From contig CAAGFS010000016.1 of assembly GCA_900769205.1 (NCBI GenBank), positions 1 to 14,452 of the forward strand: a stretch of 14,452 nucleotides of DNA. Direction: 5' to 3'. The position numbers and the translations under genes are program-made. Below are positions 1-7,549 of the stretch, piece by piece. Under the pieces are notes generated by a model. The model saw only the letters and a program-made list of their open reading frames with translations. It ran no database searches and was not told the origin of the DNA. The stretch is from Clostridia bacterium (GTDB taxonomy: Bacteria; Bacillota; Clostridia; Christensenellales; CAG-917). Each line of letters starts with the position of its first letter. The stretch's first letter is position 1.

Positions 1-899
1 CTCGATTGTCCTATTCCGCCTCCGATCGTGAGCGGAAGGGTGCCTTGCATAATCTGCTTGTGATAGTCGTTTTTCAGTCTGTCCGTCGCGCCCGCGAGTT
101 CCAGTTGTTTTTTGAGACTGTCCGCATCGACTCTTATACCCATCGACGAGATTTCTATGCTCTCGCCAAGCACTTCGTCAAAGAAGATTATATCTCCGTT
201 GAGCCACCAATCGTCGTAGTCGGGCGCTCTGCCGTCGTGCGGTTTGCCGTTTGAAAGCGCTCCGCCTATGTTCATGAGAAACACCGTGCCGTATTCCCTT
301 GCAAGCGCGGTTTCTCTCGCGTGCGAATCGAGGTCGGGATATCTGTCGAGCGCTTCCTGCGTGGTGACGAAAGTCACTTCCCTTTTGAGAGTCAGATCTA
401 TGCATGGAAAGGCTCTTTTCGTTTCTTCGAGCGTGTCGCATATCGCGCAGACTATTCTCGAAACGATCATTTTGAGAAAGTCACGGTTGCGTTGCTCTTT
501 GGATATGACCATCTCCCAGTCCCACTGATCCACGTAAACGGAATGCTGATTGTCGCACTTGTCGTCGCGACGGATTGCGTTCATATCCGTGTACAACCCT
601 TCGCCGTTGCGGAAACCGTATCTTTTGAGCGCAAGTCTTTTCCATTTTGCAAGCGAGTGGACGATTTCCGCTTCCACGTCCTGTTGCAAAACGTCGAATC
701 TCACCGCCCTTTCCACGCCGTTCAGATCGTCGTTTACACCCGTTTTGCTCTTTACGAACAGGGGTGCGGACACTCTCTCGAATCCGAAGTTTTTGACAAA
801 ATTGCGTTGAAACGCGTCTTTGACAAACTTGATCGCCTTTTCCGTTTCGCGCACGGACAACTTGCTTTCGTATCCTTTCGGAGTCACCAACGAATACAT
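1..899 (-). CDS. asnA: Aspartate--ammonia ligase (asparagine synthetase A), 3' end beyond window
   Basis: AsnA makes asparagine from aspartate, ammonia and ATP in the cytoplasm; it resembles class II aminoacyl-tRNA synthetases in fold. The reading frame on the minus strand is open from 899 to the window edge, giving 299 codons. Family landmarks in order are HSLAKWKR, GEGLYTDMNAI, HSVYVDQWDWE, SSMGIRVDAD and, at the very edge, TIGGGIGQS, which in E. coli AsnA (330 residues) lies about 30 residues before the end. So only a short C-terminal piece is missing. The start at 899 (MYSLVTPKGYESKL) is fixed by AAAGGAGAT just upstream. It follows asnS by 59 bases on the same strand with no terminator visible between them, so the two are probably co-transcribed, linking asparagine supply to tRNA-Asn charging. 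Confidence 0.95.
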   Translation of the reverse strand, partial: MYSLVTPKGYESKLSVRETEKAIKFVKDAFQRNFVKNFGFERVSAPLFVKSKTGVNDDLNGVERAVRFDVLQQDVEAEIVHSLAKWKRLALKRYGFRNGEGLYTDMNAIRRDDKCDNQHSVYVDQWDWEMVISKEQRNRDFLKMIVSRIVCAICDTLEETKRAFPCIDLTLKREVTFVTTQEALDRYPDLDSHARETALAREYGTVFLMNIGGALSNGKPHDGRAPDYDDWWLNGDIIFFDEVLGESIEISSMGIRVDADSLKKQLELAGATDRLKNDYHKQIMQGTLPLTIGGGIGQS

Positions 900-958
900 C
901 GCCAATCTCCTTTATGCTTTTTTTCGCATTTTCCCCCGCTCAAAAAGCCACGCGCGGC

Positions 959-2350
959 TTACGCCATAAGGTCGCCCGCAGTTCTCGAATAAAGTTGCAC
1001 GTCGCGGATGTTGCTTATGCCCGTCACGTACATGAGAATGCGTTCGAGTCCCAGCCCGAATCCGCTGTGCGGTACGCTTCCGTATTTGCGCAAATCCATA
1101 TAGCCGGTGTAGTCGTCAAGATTCATTCCGCGCTCCACCATCGCCTGTTTGAGCTTGTCGTAGTCGGCTTCGCGCTCGGAGCAACCTATGATTTCTCCCA
1201 CGCCCGGCACGAGAAGGTCTGTTGCCGCAACGGTGAGTCCGTCGTCGTTTTGCTTCATATAGAAGGACTTTATCTTCTTTGGATAGTTGATGACGAACAC
1301 GGGCTTGTTGAACACCTTTTCGGTGATGTATCTCTCGTGCTCGCTTTGAAGATCGAGCCCCCACTCGACGGGATAATCGAACTTGACTCCGCTCTCTTTG
1401 AGAATGTCGATTGCCTTTGAATAGTCGAGCACCACGAAGTCGCTGTCAACCACGTGTTGCAACTTTTCTCTCAGTCCCGGCTCGAACGCCTTTTCAAAGA
1501 AAGCAAGCTCGTCGGGGCACTCGTCGATGACCGCTTTGATGATATATTTTATCATAGCCGTCGCAATCTCGATGATGTCGGGAAGGGTGGCAAAAGCCAC
1601 TTCGGGTTCGACCTGCCAGAACTCCGCCGCGTGTCTCGGGGTATTGCTGTTTTCCGCACGGAAAGTCGGGCCGAACGTGTATATCTTGCCCATTGCCATC
1701 GCCGCGACTTCGCCTTCGAGTTGTCCGCTGACGGTAAGCCCCGCTTTTCTTCTGAAAAAGTCGTTGGCAATATAATCCGCTTCGTCTTTCGCAAGGATTG
1801 CGTCCTTGTAGTTTTGCGTGGTCACGCGGAAAATCTCTCCCGCGCCTTCGCAGTCGCTGCCCGTTATGATAGGCGTGTGCACGTAGGTGTAGCCGTTTTG
1901 CTGGAAGAAACGGTGTATTGCAAAGCTGAGCTTGGAGCGCACGCGGAGCATCGCGTTCATTGTGTTGGTGCGAGGACGCAGATGGGGTATGGTGCGCAAA
2001 AACTCCATCGTGTGATATTTCTTCTGAAGCGGATAATCCTGCGGGCAATCTCCCAAAAGCGCAATCTCTTTTGCGTTGAGTTCGACGTCGCCTTCCTTCA
2101 ATGCGGGAACAACTTCGCCCGTGACGAAAACGGATACGCCGTTTTTCAGAACTTTTGCAAGCGCGTCCTGCTCGAACTCCGCTTTGTTTATCACGATTTG
2201 AAGATGTTTGAGCGACGTGCCGTCGTTGAGCGCAAGAAACGCCATGGTCTTGCTGTCGCGCGACGTGCGCACCCAACCTGCCACGCTCAACGTTTTGCCG
2301 ATATACTCTTTGCCTTGCGCAAAGACTTGCGAAATGTCTGTGTTTTGCAT
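959..2350 (-). CDS. asnS: Asparagine--tRNA ligase
   Basis: AsnRS charges tRNA-Asn with asparagine. The 463-residue protein matches the usual length of about 465. It has an N-terminal OB-fold anticodon-binding domain (about residues 18-102, with VAGWVRTSRDSKTMAFLALN), the HLRPRTNTMNAMLRVRS linker (123-139), class II motif 2 (FRAENSNTPRHAAEFWQVEP, 230-249) and motif 3 near the end (GLGLERILMYVTGISNIRDV). An in-frame ATG lies 12 bases upstream at 2362, but the sequence between the two (ATGAGGTTAACT) supplies TGAGG six bases before the ATG at 2350, so I take 2350 as the start. It has its own promoter at 2374-2402 and precedes asnA. AspRS was considered, but the overall pattern is that of AsnRS. 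Confidence 0.96.
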   Translation of the reverse strand: MQNTDISQVFAQGKEYIGKTLSVAGWVRTSRDSKTMAFLALNDGTSLKHLQIVINKAEFEQDALAKVLKNGVSVFVTGEVVPALKEGDVELNAKEIALLGDCPQDYPLQKKYHTMEFLRTIPHLRPRTNTMNAMLRVRSKLSFAIHRFFQQNGYTYVHTPIITGSDCEGAGEIFRVTTQNYKDAILAKDEADYIANDFFRRKAGLTVSGQLEGEVAAMAMGKIYTFGPTFRAENSNTPRHAAEFWQVEPEVAFATLPDIIEIATAMIKYIIKAVIDECPDELAFFEKAFEPGLREKLQHVVDSDFVVLDYSKAIDILKESGVKFDYPVEWGLDLQSEHERYITEKVFNKPVFVINYPKKIKSFYMKQNDDGLTVAATDLLVPGVGEIIGCSEREADYDKLKQAMVERGMNLDDYTGYMDLRKYGSVPHSGFGLGLERILMYVTGISNIRDVQLYSRTAGDLMA

Positions 2351-2373
2351 AGTTAACCTCATTATGTTAAATA

Positions 2374-2402
2374 ATTATATAAACAAAATACTTGTTTGTA
2401 AA
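2374..2402 (-). promoter_or_regulatory. Sigma-A promoter of asnS-asnA
   Basis: On the minus strand TTTACA (2402-2397) and TATAAT (2379-2374) are separated by exactly 17 bases. The expected transcription start is near 2367, leaving a leader of about 17 bases before the ATG at 2350. That is too short for a T-box or other aminoacid-sensing leader. Confidence 0.8.
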
Positions 2403-2409
2403 GTAATTT

Positions 2410-2429
2410 CGCGCGTTTTCGCACGCGCG
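2410..2429. repeat. CGCGCG inverted repeat between divergent promoters
   Basis: CGCGCG (2410-2415) recurs at 2424-2429 across an 8-base spacer, between the -35 boxes of the divergent asnS and trxB promoters. CGCGCG is its own complement, so the pair can act as an inverted or a direct repeat. It could be a regulator site or merely GC-rich spacer; nothing in the window identifies a binding protein. Confidence 0.3.
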
Positions 2430-2450
2430 AGCGATATAAGCGCGCAAACG

Positions 2451-2479
2451 TTGACGGATTTTCACCTTTGCGCTATAAT
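2451..2479 (+). promoter_or_regulatory. Sigma-A promoter of trxB
   Basis: TTGACG (2451-2456) and TATAAT (2474-2479) are 17 bases apart, a near-consensus housekeeping promoter. Transcription should start near 2486, giving a leader of about 45 bases that contains the hairpin at 2502-2518. Confidence 0.85.
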
Positions 2480-2501
2480 CTTTTTAATAAAAAAACGACT
2501 A

Positions 2502-2518
2502 GTCCGCACACCGCGGAC
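2502..2518 (+). promoter_or_regulatory. Hairpin in the trxB leader
   Basis: GTCCGC (2502-2507) and GCGGAC (2513-2518) form a perfect 6-bp stem with loop ACACC. It ends a few bases before GGTGA (2523-2527) and the ATG at 2531. It may influence access to the weak ribosome site or stabilise the 5' end. No T-run follows, so it is not a terminator. Confidence 0.5.
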
Positions 2519-2530
2519 AACGGGTGAAAT

Positions 2531-3430
2531 ATGTACGACACGATAATAATAGGAGCAGGCCCGGGCGGTCTTTCGGCGGGAATATACGCTTCCCGCGGGG
2601 GGCTTGACGTTGCGATAATCGAAAATCGGAGCGTGGGCGGACAGGCGCAACAAGCTGCGGATATTCAGAATTATCCCGGGGTGAAATCTTCGAGCGGTTT
2701 CGATTTGTGCTATACGATGATGAATCAATGCATAGATTTCGGAGTCGAATTCGTGTTTGACCAAATCGTCGATTGCGACCTTTCGCAAGACGAAAAAACC
2801 ATTCGACTTGCAAGCGGAAAAACGCTGACGGCAAAAACGGTCGTCATAGCAAGCGGAGCGTCTTCAAGAAAACTCGACGTCAAGGGCGAGCGAGAGTTGA
2901 CGGGCAAAGGCGTGAGCTATTGCGCAACCTGCGACGGAGCGTTTTTCAAAAACAAAACGGTTGCCGTGATAGGCGGCGGAAACACGGCGGCGGAAGACGC
3001 GCTCTATCTTGAAAAACTTGCAAAAAAAGTTTATATCGTGCACCGCAGGGACAAGTTGCGCGCGGACGCAATCGTTGCAAAACGCTTGCTTTCAAGCTCG
3101 ATACAACCGATATGGGACAGCGTTGTCCAAAGCGTTGAAGGAGAAGATAAAGTGACGGAATTGACGCTTAAAAACGTCAAAACCGACGATTTAACTTCTC
3201 TTTCGGTTGACGGCGTGTTTGTCGCAATCGGACAGACGCCCAACTCGCAAGGCTTTGACGGCGTTGACGTGACGAGGAGCGGATATATCCTTACGGACGA
3301 GAGAATGCGCACCAATCTGCAAGGCGTGTACGCGGTGGGCGACGTGAGAGAAAAAAGTTTACGCCAGGTGGTCACCGCCTGTGCGGACGGCGCAATCGCC
3401 GCCGACGATATAATCAAACTTCTCCGCTGA
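2531..3430 (+). CDS. trxB: Thioredoxin reductase (NADPH, FAD)
   Basis: This flavoenzyme passes electrons from NADPH through FAD and a redox disulfide to thioredoxin in the cytoplasm. The 299-residue protein is near family length (about 305-320). The FAD-binding glycine motif GAGPGG is at 8-13, the redox-active CATC at 131-134, the NADPH-binding motif GGGNTA at 148-153, the 2'-phosphate-binding HRRDKLRA at 171-178, and the C-terminal FAD motif YAVGDV at 267-272. The CATC plus HRRDKLRA pattern favours classical NADPH-TrxR over ferredoxin-dependent forms. Only GGTGA lies upstream, three bases from the ATG, but the N-terminus MYDTIIIGAGPGG fits the fold exactly. It has its own promoter and a terminator at 3476-3495, so it is probably a single-gene transcript. 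Confidence 0.96.
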   Translation: MYDTIIIGAGPGGLSAGIYASRGGLDVAIIENRSVGGQAQQAADIQNYPGVKSSSGFDLCYTMMNQCIDFGVEFVFDQIVDCDLSQDEKTIRLASGKTLTAKTVVIASGASSRKLDVKGERELTGKGVSYCATCDGAFFKNKTVAVIGGGNTAAEDALYLEKLAKKVYIVHRRDKLRADAIVAKRLLSSSIQPIWDSVVQSVEGEDKVTELTLKNVKTDDLTSLSVDGVFVAIGQTPNSQGFDGVDVTRSGYILTDERMRTNLQGVYAVGDVREKSLRQVVTACADGAIAADDIIKLLR

Positions 3431-3475
3431 AAAATCGCCTTGACAAAATCAACGATGAAAACCAAGCGCCTCGGC

Positions 3476-3495
3476 AAAAACGCCGCGGCGTTTTT
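3476..3495 (+). terminator. Terminator downstream of trxB
   Basis: AAAAACGCCGCGGCGTTTTT is a perfect 20-base palindrome beginning 46 bases after the trxB stop. Folded with a CGCG loop it gives an 8-bp stem ending in a U-run, as in intrinsic terminators. Its symmetry would let it work in both directions. Confidence 0.75.
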
Positions 3496-3562
3496 ACACA
3501 ACTTCCTATATTTCAACAAAAGTCGCCACGCAAAGTCGCGATTTTTTTCATATAGTGTATGT

Positions 3563-4912
3563 ATGCGCTATTTCGGAACGGACGGCATAAGAAACACTGC
3601 CGATTATCTTTTATCAAACGACGTCCCTTACGCTCTCGGAAAGGCTATTGCGTTGCGGGGCGGAAAGGTCATAGTCGCGCGCGACGTGCGCACCCACTCA
3701 ACCGACATCGAAAAGCAACTTTGCAAAGGGCTTTTGGAAGGTGCGACGCAAATCTGGCTGACGGGAGTTTTGCCCACTCCCGCGCTTGCATATATCGCCG
3801 GGATGGAAAAAGCGGACTATGCCGTGATGATAACCGCTTCGCACAACGCCCCCGAATACAACGGACTCAAAGTGTTCGGAAAGTGCGGAAAAAAGTTGTC
3901 GCAGGAAGAAGAAACCGCTCTCGACGACGCGATTTTTTCATTGAAAACCGCGCCTTGCGGTTCCGCACCGCTTTTTGCGGACGAGATGTGCGCCGACGCG
4001 TTGACGGAAGACGAAAAATTGAGCGAACTCAAAATCACTCTCTCCGAAAATCATCGCATACGCATCGTGGACGGAGCGGAGTTTTTGTACGCAAAACACG
4101 TAAAATCCATGTTTCCGCGCTTTGACGGAATGAAAATACGCCTCGATTGCGCCTACGGCTGCTTTGCGATGCTTGCGCCCGCGGTGTTTTTGTCGCTCGG
4201 GGCAGTCGTATGCGCGGAACACAACGTCAGGGACGGCAACAAAGTCAACGTCGGATGCGGATCAACTCACGTTGCCGACTTTGCAAACCGCGTGCAGAAA
4301 GACGAAATAGGTTTTGCCTTTGACGGGGACGGCGACCGCGTGATTGCGGTTGTGGACGGCAAGGTGTACGACGGCGACGCGATGCTTCTTGCGCTTTCCG
4401 CACTATACCGCCTGCAAGGCAAACTCAAAAAACGTTTCGTCGTGGGCACGGTGTTGACCAACACCAAACTCGGACGGGAACTTGCCTATCACAACACCGC
4501 CCTTATACGCGCGGACGTGGGCGACAAAAACGTGCTCGACGCTCTCAACAAGCAAGGCGCGCTTCTCGGCGGCGAAAAGAGCGGGCATATAATTATGCTT
4601 GACAAAAGTTCGACGGGGGACGGGCTTGTCACGGCGCTGTCTTTGCTCGAAGTCAAACGCACCCTCGGCAGTTTGCCGAAATACACGCCCTATCCGATGC
4701 TCGAACTCAACGTCCCTGCCAAGCATCCCGCCGACGAAGTGACGTCGGAAAGTTTTTGCCGCAAGATTGCCGAGATAAACTCGCGATTTGCAAAACAAGG
4801 CAGGCTTGTGGTGCGCCCCAGCGGAACGGAGCCGCTGGTGCGAGTGACGTACGAGTGCTTTTCGTCAAATCCGACGCCGATATTCGACGAGATAAGAAAC
4901 ATATTTGCGTGA
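3563..4912 (+). CDS. glmM: Phosphoglucosamine mutase
   Basis: GlmM interconverts glucosamine-6-phosphate and glucosamine-1-phosphate on the route to UDP-GlcNAc and peptidoglycan. The 449-residue protein has the family's usual length. It begins MRYFGTDGIRN, has the phosphoserine loop TASHNAPEYNG (catalytic Ser93), the Mg-binding loop FDGDGDR (Asp254, 256, 258), the sugar-binding loop GGEKSGH (336-342) and the phosphate-binding loop VRPSGTEPLVRV (417-428). The frame is open 123 bases further upstream, but that stretch crosses the trxB terminator and has no family counterpart. No Shine-Dalgarno is visible before 3563. A TATAGT at 3551-3556 would place a transcription start almost on the ATG, so a leaderless message is possible, though no matching -35 is seen. 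Confidence 0.95.
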   Translation: MRYFGTDGIRNTADYLLSNDVPYALGKAIALRGGKVIVARDVRTHSTDIEKQLCKGLLEGATQIWLTGVLPTPALAYIAGMEKADYAVMITASHNAPEYNGLKVFGKCGKKLSQEEETALDDAIFSLKTAPCGSAPLFADEMCADALTEDEKLSELKITLSENHRIRIVDGAEFLYAKHVKSMFPRFDGMKIRLDCAYGCFAMLAPAVFLSLGAVVCAEHNVRDGNKVNVGCGSTHVADFANRVQKDEIGFAFDGDGDRVIAVVDGKVYDGDAMLLALSALYRLQGKLKKRFVVGTVLTNTKLGRELAYHNTALIRADVGDKNVLDALNKQGALLGGEKSGHIIMLDKSSTGDGLVTALSLLEVKRTLGSLPKYTPYPMLELNVPAKHPADEVTSESFCRKIAEINSRFAKQGRLVVRPSGTEPLVRVTYECFSSNPTPIFDEIRNIFA

Positions 4913-4970
4913 AGCTTCGCAATGCGGTCAACGTCCGCACGGCTTTGCAATGCAATTGAAAACGGAAAAT

Positions 4971-5254
4971 ATTTTTATGGCATCAGTGAGATGAGTGACA
5001 AGGAAACACGTCAAGAGACCAAAACCCAACGTACTGATGGTACGTGATTTTGGAGCGGACGGGTGTTGCCGCGGTTATTCGCCGTTTTGTGCCATAAAAA
5101 TGCAAACGACCTCGGGTGATACACCCAAAGTCGCTCGCTATGATAAGGGGGAAAATTATGAGCTGTTTTGACTTGAATCGACTTGTCTGTCGATTACGTT
5201 TACATATTATCACCAAAAAAACCGCTCGTCAAGGGGTTTTTGTCATTTTTTTTG
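4971..5254 (+). ncRNA. Candidate structured RNA of about 280 nt, unknown family
   Basis: ATTTTTATGGCA (4971-4982) pairs perfectly with TGCCATAAAAAT (5090-5101), enclosing a branched domain: TGAC/GTCA (4996-4999, 5010-5013), CCAAAA/TTTTGG (5019-5024, 5048-5053) stacked under ACGTAC/GTACGT (5029-5034, 5040-5045), and a GC-rich arm at 5055-5085. Next come CGAC-GGGTG/CACCC-GTCG (5107-5133), AATCGAC/GTCGATT (5176-5182, 5189-5195) and a terminator at 5217-5254. The block is more GC-rich than its surroundings and lies between convergent genes. The U-runs favour the plus strand. I do not find the P4 motif of RNase P, the GGAAGG/AGCA apex of SRP RNA, a tmRNA T-arm or a known riboswitch core. A MITE with 12-bp terminal repeats is an alternative for 4971-5101. 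No clear promoter is visible upstream. Confidence 0.5.
5217..5254 (+). terminator. Terminator ending the candidate RNA
   Basis: AAAAACC (5217-5223) pairs with GGTTTTT (5235-5241) across an 11-base loop and is followed by a second T-run near 5246-5253. The flanking A- and T-runs would also give some termination on the minus strand. Confidence 0.55.
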
Positions 5255-5560
5255 CTTTTTTTCAAAAAAATTAGAAAAACTCCCACAAAAACGACTTTTG
5301 TCGCAAACTTTTATTTGCGTTTTTGTAAGGTTTTTTCGCAAAATATGCAAAAATGTACTTGCAAAAACATCGTTTTCGTCGTTGTTTTTCGCGCGAAAAC
5401 CGCATGAAAAAGAAAAATCGGCAATCTAAACGGGTATTTTTATTTTTGCGCAAAACATATCGTCCTTTTTGACTCCTTTTCCGTATTCTAACCGCTCAGA
5501 CGTCGCAAAACTTTGCTCGAATGCCTTTTCTTTGCTCGTCTTGCCGTCAAAATCGCAAAC
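5255..5560. other. AT-rich intergenic stretch with inverted repeats
   Basis: I see no gene here. It is rich in A and T runs and holds nested inverted repeats: ACAAAAACG (5285-5293) with CGTTTTTGT (5318-5326), enclosing the hairpins CGAC-TTTT-GTCG (5292-5303) and CGCAAA/TTTGCG. A 14-base palindrome TTTTCGCGCGAAAA lies at 5386-5399. Open frames across the region have no ribosome site or recognisable domain. It probably serves as a transcription barrier between the convergent glmM and mnmG units. Confidence 0.5.
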
Positions 5561-5588
5561 AAAAGAAAAAGAAGGTCGAAACCTTCTT
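5561..5588 (-). terminator. Terminator of the rpmH-mnmG operon
   Basis: On the minus strand AAGAAGG (5588-5582) pairs with CCTTCTT (5575-5569) around a TTTCGA loop and runs into TTTTTCTTTT. It lies about 115 bases after the mnmG stop and is the best candidate for the end of the operon transcript. Confidence 0.75.
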
Positions 5589-5701
5589 CGTTCGTCGTGT
5601 CCGTTTGCCTTTGTCCGATTGTTTTTTTGTATAACCTGCAAAATAGGGGTTGAAATATATCCTTTGACACTCTCGGGTGCCAAACGTTTTGCAATATGCC
5701 G

Positions 5702-7537
5702 TCAACCCTTCATTGCCACGATAAGCACGGCTATGTCCGCGGGGGATACGCCCGATATGCGCGACGCCTGTCCGAGATTGAGCGGTCTGATTTCCGAAAG
5801 TTTCTGGCGCGCTTCTATGCGCAACGCCTTGATTGACTCATAATCGAAATCTTTGGGTATGATTTTGTTTTCAAGCCGTTTTTGCTCGTTGACCGCCGAT
5901 TCTTCCTTTTTGAGATAACCTTCGTATTTGAGTTGTATCACGGCAGCCGAGAGCGCCTCGTCGTCGCACTCGAAATCCAAAAACCGTTTTACGTCCTTTG
6001 CCTGCGTTGCGGGGCGACGGCATATCTCCGCAAAAGTCGGTGTTTTTTGCGGAACTTCCTCGCCGAGCTCGGCAAACAGCTTTTCCACTTCTTCTCTGGG
6101 CATGGTTTTGCACGAAAAAGCAAGCACCTTGTCTATCATCTCTTTCTTTTGTTGCATTCTTGCCCATCTCGCGTCGTCCACGAGTCCTATCTCTCTGCCC
6201 ACGGGCGTGAGTCGCATATCCGCATTGTCCTGACGGAGCATGATGCGGTGCTCCGCGCGCGCGGTCATCATACGATACGGCTCGTTTGTGCCCTTTGTCA
6301 CCAAATCGTCTATAAGCACGCCTATATACGCCTGATCGCGACGCAAAACGAGCGGTTGTTTTCCGTCAATCTTGCGCGATGCGTTTATTCCCGCGATAAG
6401 CCCTTGCGCGGCGGCTTCTTCGTAGCCGCTGCTTCCGTTCATCTGCCCTGCCGAAAACAAGCCTTCGAGACACTTGTTTTCAAGGGACGGGTACATCGAA
6501 AGCGGATCGAGACAATCATACTCTATTGCATAGCCGTATTTTGCAAACCTGCAATTTTCAAGCCCGGGGAGCGTGCGATACATTTTCTCCTGCACGTCGT
6601 GCGGAAGGGACGTGGACATGCCTTGAATATACATCTCGTCGCTGTTTGCACCTTCCGGCTCGATGAAAATCTGATGGCGTTCCTTGTCTTTGAAACGCAT
6701 GACTTTTGTTTCGATGGACGGACAATATCTCGGTCCGACGGACAGAATCGTGCCGTTGTACAAAGGCGAGCGGTCTATGTTTTCAAGGATAATCTCGTGC
6801 GTGCGCGCGTTGGTGTACGTCAGATAGCACGGTTCTTCTTCAAAAGTCGAGTGCGGCGACATAAAAGAAAATCTGTCGCTGTCGTCTCCCCTTTGAATCT
6901 CCGTCTTTGAAAAATCTATACTGTCGCGGTATATTCTCGCGGGCGTTCCCGTCTTGAATCTGCGCATAGGCACGCCGAGTTCTACAAGGCTTTGCGTAAG
7001 CGACGCGGCTGGAGCAAATCCGCTCGGTCCGCTTTTTTTCACGTAGTCGCCGATGATGATTGCCCCGTTGAGATAAACCCCTGTGGCAAGCACGAGCGCA
7101 GAGCAGGCGTATTGTTCTTTGTCCGCCGTTTCGACTCCCGCGACTTTGCCGTCCTTTGCAAGCACGCGCGTTGCTTCTTTGTCGAGCACGGTGAGATTTT
7201 TCTCGCCGAGCACGATATTCAGCATTATGTCGTGATAAACCTTTTTGTCTTCTTGCCCTCGCAAGGAAAACACCGCGGGACCTTTTGCGGAATTGAGCGT
7301 TTTGATTTGCAAAAGCGCCTTGTCCGCCGAAAGCCCCATTTGTCCGCCGAGCGCGTCCACTTCTTTGACGAGATGACCTTTTGCCGTGCCGCCGATTGCG
7401 GGATTGCAAGGCATATAGGAAACCGTGCCGTAATCCGTGCACAGCATAAGAGTTTTTTTGTTGAGCCTTGCGCTTGCGAGAGCGGCTTCCACACCCGCGT
7501 GTCCCGCCCCCACGACTATAACGTCAAATCTTTCCAT
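5702..7537 (-). CDS. mnmG: tRNA uridine-5-carboxymethylaminomethyl modification enzyme MnmG (GidA)
   Basis: MnmG is the FAD enzyme that with MnmE adds (carboxymethyl)aminomethyl groups to the wobble uridine U34 of certain tRNAs. The 611-residue protein (family about 620-630) has the Rossmann motif VVGAGHAGVEAA starting at residue 8, PCNPAIGGTAKG (43-54), the signature GPRYCPSIETK (268-278), AGQMNGSSGYEEAAAQG (363-379) and a C-terminal ASRISGVSPADIAVL helix region that contacts MnmE. The start at 7537 gives the expected MERFDVIVVGAGHAG N-terminus. No clear Shine-Dalgarno precedes it; instead a 6-bp hairpin (7550-7568) lies just upstream. It is the last gene of the operon, 64 bases after mnmE. 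rsmG (gidB), often the next gene, is absent. Confidence 0.96.
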   Translation of the reverse strand: MERFDVIVVGAGHAGVEAALASARLNKKTLMLCTDYGTVSYMPCNPAIGGTAKGHLVKEVDALGGQMGLSADKALLQIKTLNSAKGPAVFSLRGQEDKKVYHDIMLNIVLGEKNLTVLDKEATRVLAKDGKVAGVETADKEQYACSALVLATGVYLNGAIIIGDYVKKSGPSGFAPAASLTQSLVELGVPMRRFKTGTPARIYRDSIDFSKTEIQRGDDSDRFSFMSPHSTFEEEPCYLTYTNARTHEIILENIDRSPLYNGTILSVGPRYCPSIETKVMRFKDKERHQIFIEPEGANSDEMYIQGMSTSLPHDVQEKMYRTLPGLENCRFAKYGYAIEYDCLDPLSMYPSLENKCLEGLFSAGQMNGSSGYEEAAAQGLIAGINASRKIDGKQPLVLRRDQAYIGVLIDDLVTKGTNEPYRMMTARAEHRIMLRQDNADMRLTPVGREIGLVDDARWARMQQKKEMIDKVLAFSCKTMPREEVEKLFAELGEEVPQKTPTFAEICRRPATQAKDVKRFLDFECDDEALSAAVIQLKYEGYLKKEESAVNEQKRLENKIIPKDFDYESIKALRIEARQKLSEIRPLNLGQASRISGVSPADIAVLIVAMKG

Positions 7538-7549
7538 TGCGTTTCATAT

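Noticed and set aside
321..992. Long plus-strand frames opposite asnA, asnS, mnmG and yidC
   Set aside because: They are the antisense of clearly identified genes and show the Arg/His/Val-rich composition typical of such shadows.
3440..3562. 41-codon N-terminal extension of glmM
   Set aside because: It crosses the trxB terminator, has no family counterpart and lacks a ribosome site; MRYFGTDGIR at 3563 is the conserved GlmM start.
4923..4939. TGCGG/CCGCA hairpin as the glmM terminator
   Set aside because: It has only a 5-bp stem and no U-run follows, so it is not a supported terminator.
4971..5254. RNase P RNA, SRP RNA, tmRNA, 6S RNA or T-box
   Set aside because: The diagnostic cores (RNase P P4 motif, SRP GGAAGG/AGCA, tmRNA T-arm) are absent on both strands. 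GGGTGTTGCCGCG at 5061-5073 resembles the T-box sequence but changes the bases that pair with the tRNA end.
5426..5683. 85-codon minus-strand open frame after mnmG
   Set aside because: It begins only with a TTG, has no ribosome site and runs straight through the terminator at 5561-5588, so it is read as untranslated sequence.
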